Shown piece by piece: positions 62,899 to 64,000 of a stretch of 64,000 nt of DNA. Position 1 is the stretch's first letter; every line of letters starts with the position of its first letter. The position numbers were made by a program, and so were the translations under genes. This DNA comes from Hippophae tibetana (Eukaryota; Streptophyta; Magnoliopsida; Rosales; Elaeagnaceae), in assembly GCA_037013495.1 (NCBI GenBank), contig CM072801.1, positions 107,019,816-107,083,815 on the forward strand, written 5' to 3'. The notes below the pieces were generated by a model that did not search any database, was not told where the DNA came from, and was given only the letters and a program-made list of their open reading frames with translations.

Positions 62899-64000
62899 AG
62901 GATCAAAGATTGGTTGAACACCGAAAACAAAGAACAGGAAAATGATACAGTGAATTAAAAGAAAAGTACGAAATTAAATGCGAATGAGAAAATAATGACA
63001 ACAAAATCTAAAGAAAACAAAAGACTTGTAGAAATATTTTGTTTTTTTAAATGTGATTTGGATGAAAAAAATGCAAAAAAGAATAAAATGGAAAAATTTA
63101 GTAAATCAAAAATTCAAAAAATAGATATATTAAGATAGATATTCTATTTTGGGCAACCAAGGCTTCGATACAAATTGATACGGATCTTTTATGCGGACCA
63201 TTTTGGAAACCATGAACTCAAAGGAATGAGAAAGATTGAATTGCTAAGAACTTGGTTAATATAATCAAATTTGAACATTTAAGAACACGATTAGAAAACC
63301 ACACAAAAATGTGAGACCAACCTATTAGACGACAGAAAGTAGTGTAAGCGATGAAATTTGGGTTCTAAAAAGTGGACAAGTGAACTCTTTTTTACTTTAT
63401 GTTTTTGCAAATTGAAATGAGTTTTGATTTGTTATTTTATAATAGTCGTTTTGATGTATAACTTAAAAGTTATTACAGTTTAAAGTTGGAATCTCAATAA
63501 ATAATTTCTTTTTTTGAAATTACGAACTCCAGAAATTTTGTTGTTTTTATTCAGGATCAAAGATTGGTTGAACGCTGAAAACAAAGAAAAGGAAAATGAT
63601 ATAATGAATTAAAAGAAAAGTATGAAATGAAATGCAAATAAGAAAATAACGACAACAAAATCTAAAGAAAACAAAAGACTTGTAGAAATATTTGTTTCTT
63701 TAATTGTGATTTGTACCAAAAGAAGGCAAACAACAATAAAATTGAAAACTTTATTGAATCAAAAATTGAAAAAATAGATATTTTAAGAGACATATCGTAT
63801 TTTAGGAAACCAAGGCTTCGATACCAAATGATACGGATACTTTATCCGATGAATTTTGGAACCCATGAACTCAAATGAATGAGAAAGATGGAATTTCTAA
63901 GAACATGGTTAATACAATCAAATTTGACCAATTAAGAACATCATTAGAAAAACAAGCAAAAATTTGCGACCGAACTATAAGACGTCGGAAAGTAGTGTAA
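62899..64000. repeat. C2-A1 (M98, partial M99), start of a 2600-bp repeat copy
   Basis: M98 starts at 62899 (C2, 654 bp). M99 (A1) starts at 63553 and is cut by the window end after 448 bases. M98 shares 'agacgacagaaag', 'gatttgttattttat' and a 'tttttttgaaatt' tail with M94. M99 shares 'tttatccgatgaa' with M95. Spacings are 2600 and 2599 bases. The front of M98 ('attaaatgcgaatgag') differs from M94, so the shared tract begins inside the monomer. Confidence 0.9.

Larger units (their letters stand above)
1..64000. repeat. Satellite DNA array, ~650-bp monomers, higher-order structure
   Basis: The whole window is a head-to-tail tandem array with no unique sequence. Unit starts were placed at the conserved 'aggatcaaag' (a few copies carry one change, such as 'atgatcaaag'). 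There are 98 full monomers plus partial ends, all in the same orientation. Spacings cluster at 636-640 bp (family B) and 653-655 bp (families A and C). Monomers of different families differ at many positions, while copies of the same higher-order unit differ at only a few, as in centromeric-type higher-order satellites. Bases 1-10 are the tail of the preceding monomer. No inversion, gap or foreign insertion was seen. Whether the array is centromeric, pericentromeric or elsewhere cannot be told from sequence alone. Confidence 0.97.

Noticed and set aside
1..64000. CRISPR array or other prokaryotic repeat system
   Set aside because: Repeats are ~650 bp with no unique spacers, no cas-like genes and no coding density. 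The pattern is satellite DNA.
1..64000. Tandem gene family (rRNA, tRNA, histone or snRNA cluster)
   Set aside because: No rRNA, tRNA or snRNA sequence is recognisable in the monomer, and no reading frame is kept across families.
1..64000. Inverted copies or long palindromes in the array
   Set aside because: Every monomer was found in the same orientation. I saw no junction between opposite orientations.
1..64000. Shorter sub-repeat inside the monomer (for example two halves of ~325 bp)
   Set aside because: The two halves share only short words such as 'aaatgatac' and 'attgaa'. No convincing internal duplication was visible by eye.

Overview
The window is one uninterrupted block of eukaryotic satellite DNA. 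It is AT-rich (roughly 70% AT by eye) and contains no gene, RNA gene, CRISPR array or recognisable intact transposon. A unit of about 650 bp repeats head to tail, always in the same orientation, from base 1 to base 64000. Taking the conserved 'aggatcaaag' as an arbitrary unit start, I count 98 complete monomers (M1 at 11 to M98 at 62899), a 10-base tail before M1 and a partial M99 (63553-64000). The mean spacing is about 648 bp. The organism cannot be named. Satellite with higher-order structure means a eukaryote, and a primer-binding-site-like motif resembling the plant initiator-tRNA-Met type weakly suggests a plant.

The monomers fall into three families, told apart about 150 bases into the unit. 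Family A (49 copies, mostly 653-654 bp) has 'taattgtgatttgtacc'. Family B (32 copies, 636-640 bp, about 15 bp shorter through a fixed deletion) has 'tcattgttatttggacc'. Family C (18 copies, mostly 654 bp) has 'aaatgtgatttggatga'. Subtypes are recognisable. A1 has a 'gaacgctg' or 'gaacgccg' head, A2 is the common form, A3 has 'gcgattaatttt' and usually 'taaatttaatat', and A4 has a 'tcctttac' tail. B1 has 'tatgttgacc' and B2 has 'tatgcggacc'. C1 has a B-like second half, and C2 has 'gaacatttaagaacacg' and 'agacgacgg' or a close variant.

Layout: 11-1955 is B1-A-A3. 1956-17548 is five higher-order units of the form B2-A1-(A2)n-A3 with 5, 4, 4, 5 and 6 monomers. 17549-20805 is a C/B1 mixture. 20806-24040 repeats the first five monomers of the window. 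24041-27289 is another five-monomer B2-A unit. 27290-47395 is a patchwork of short local duplications (units of about 2598, 1940, 1306 and 1946 bp). 47396-53184 is a B1-B1-C1 trimer of about 1930 bp, three times. 53185-55766 is a B1-C1 dimer, twice. 55767-64000 holds a duplicated 3878-bp segment and the start of a further 2600-bp copy.

The most interesting signal is inside the monomer. On the minus strand every unit can be read as TG...CA segment (about 325 bp, with a TATA-like box), two bases, a tRNA-primer-site-like motif, a short non-coding AT-rich interior, a purine tract, then the next TG...CA segment. That is the order of parts in a very small non-coding LTR element (TRIM type) repeated in tandem. 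I infer, without proof, that the satellite may have grown from such an element. The short open frames that recur in both strands are by-products of the repeat and are not annotated as genes.
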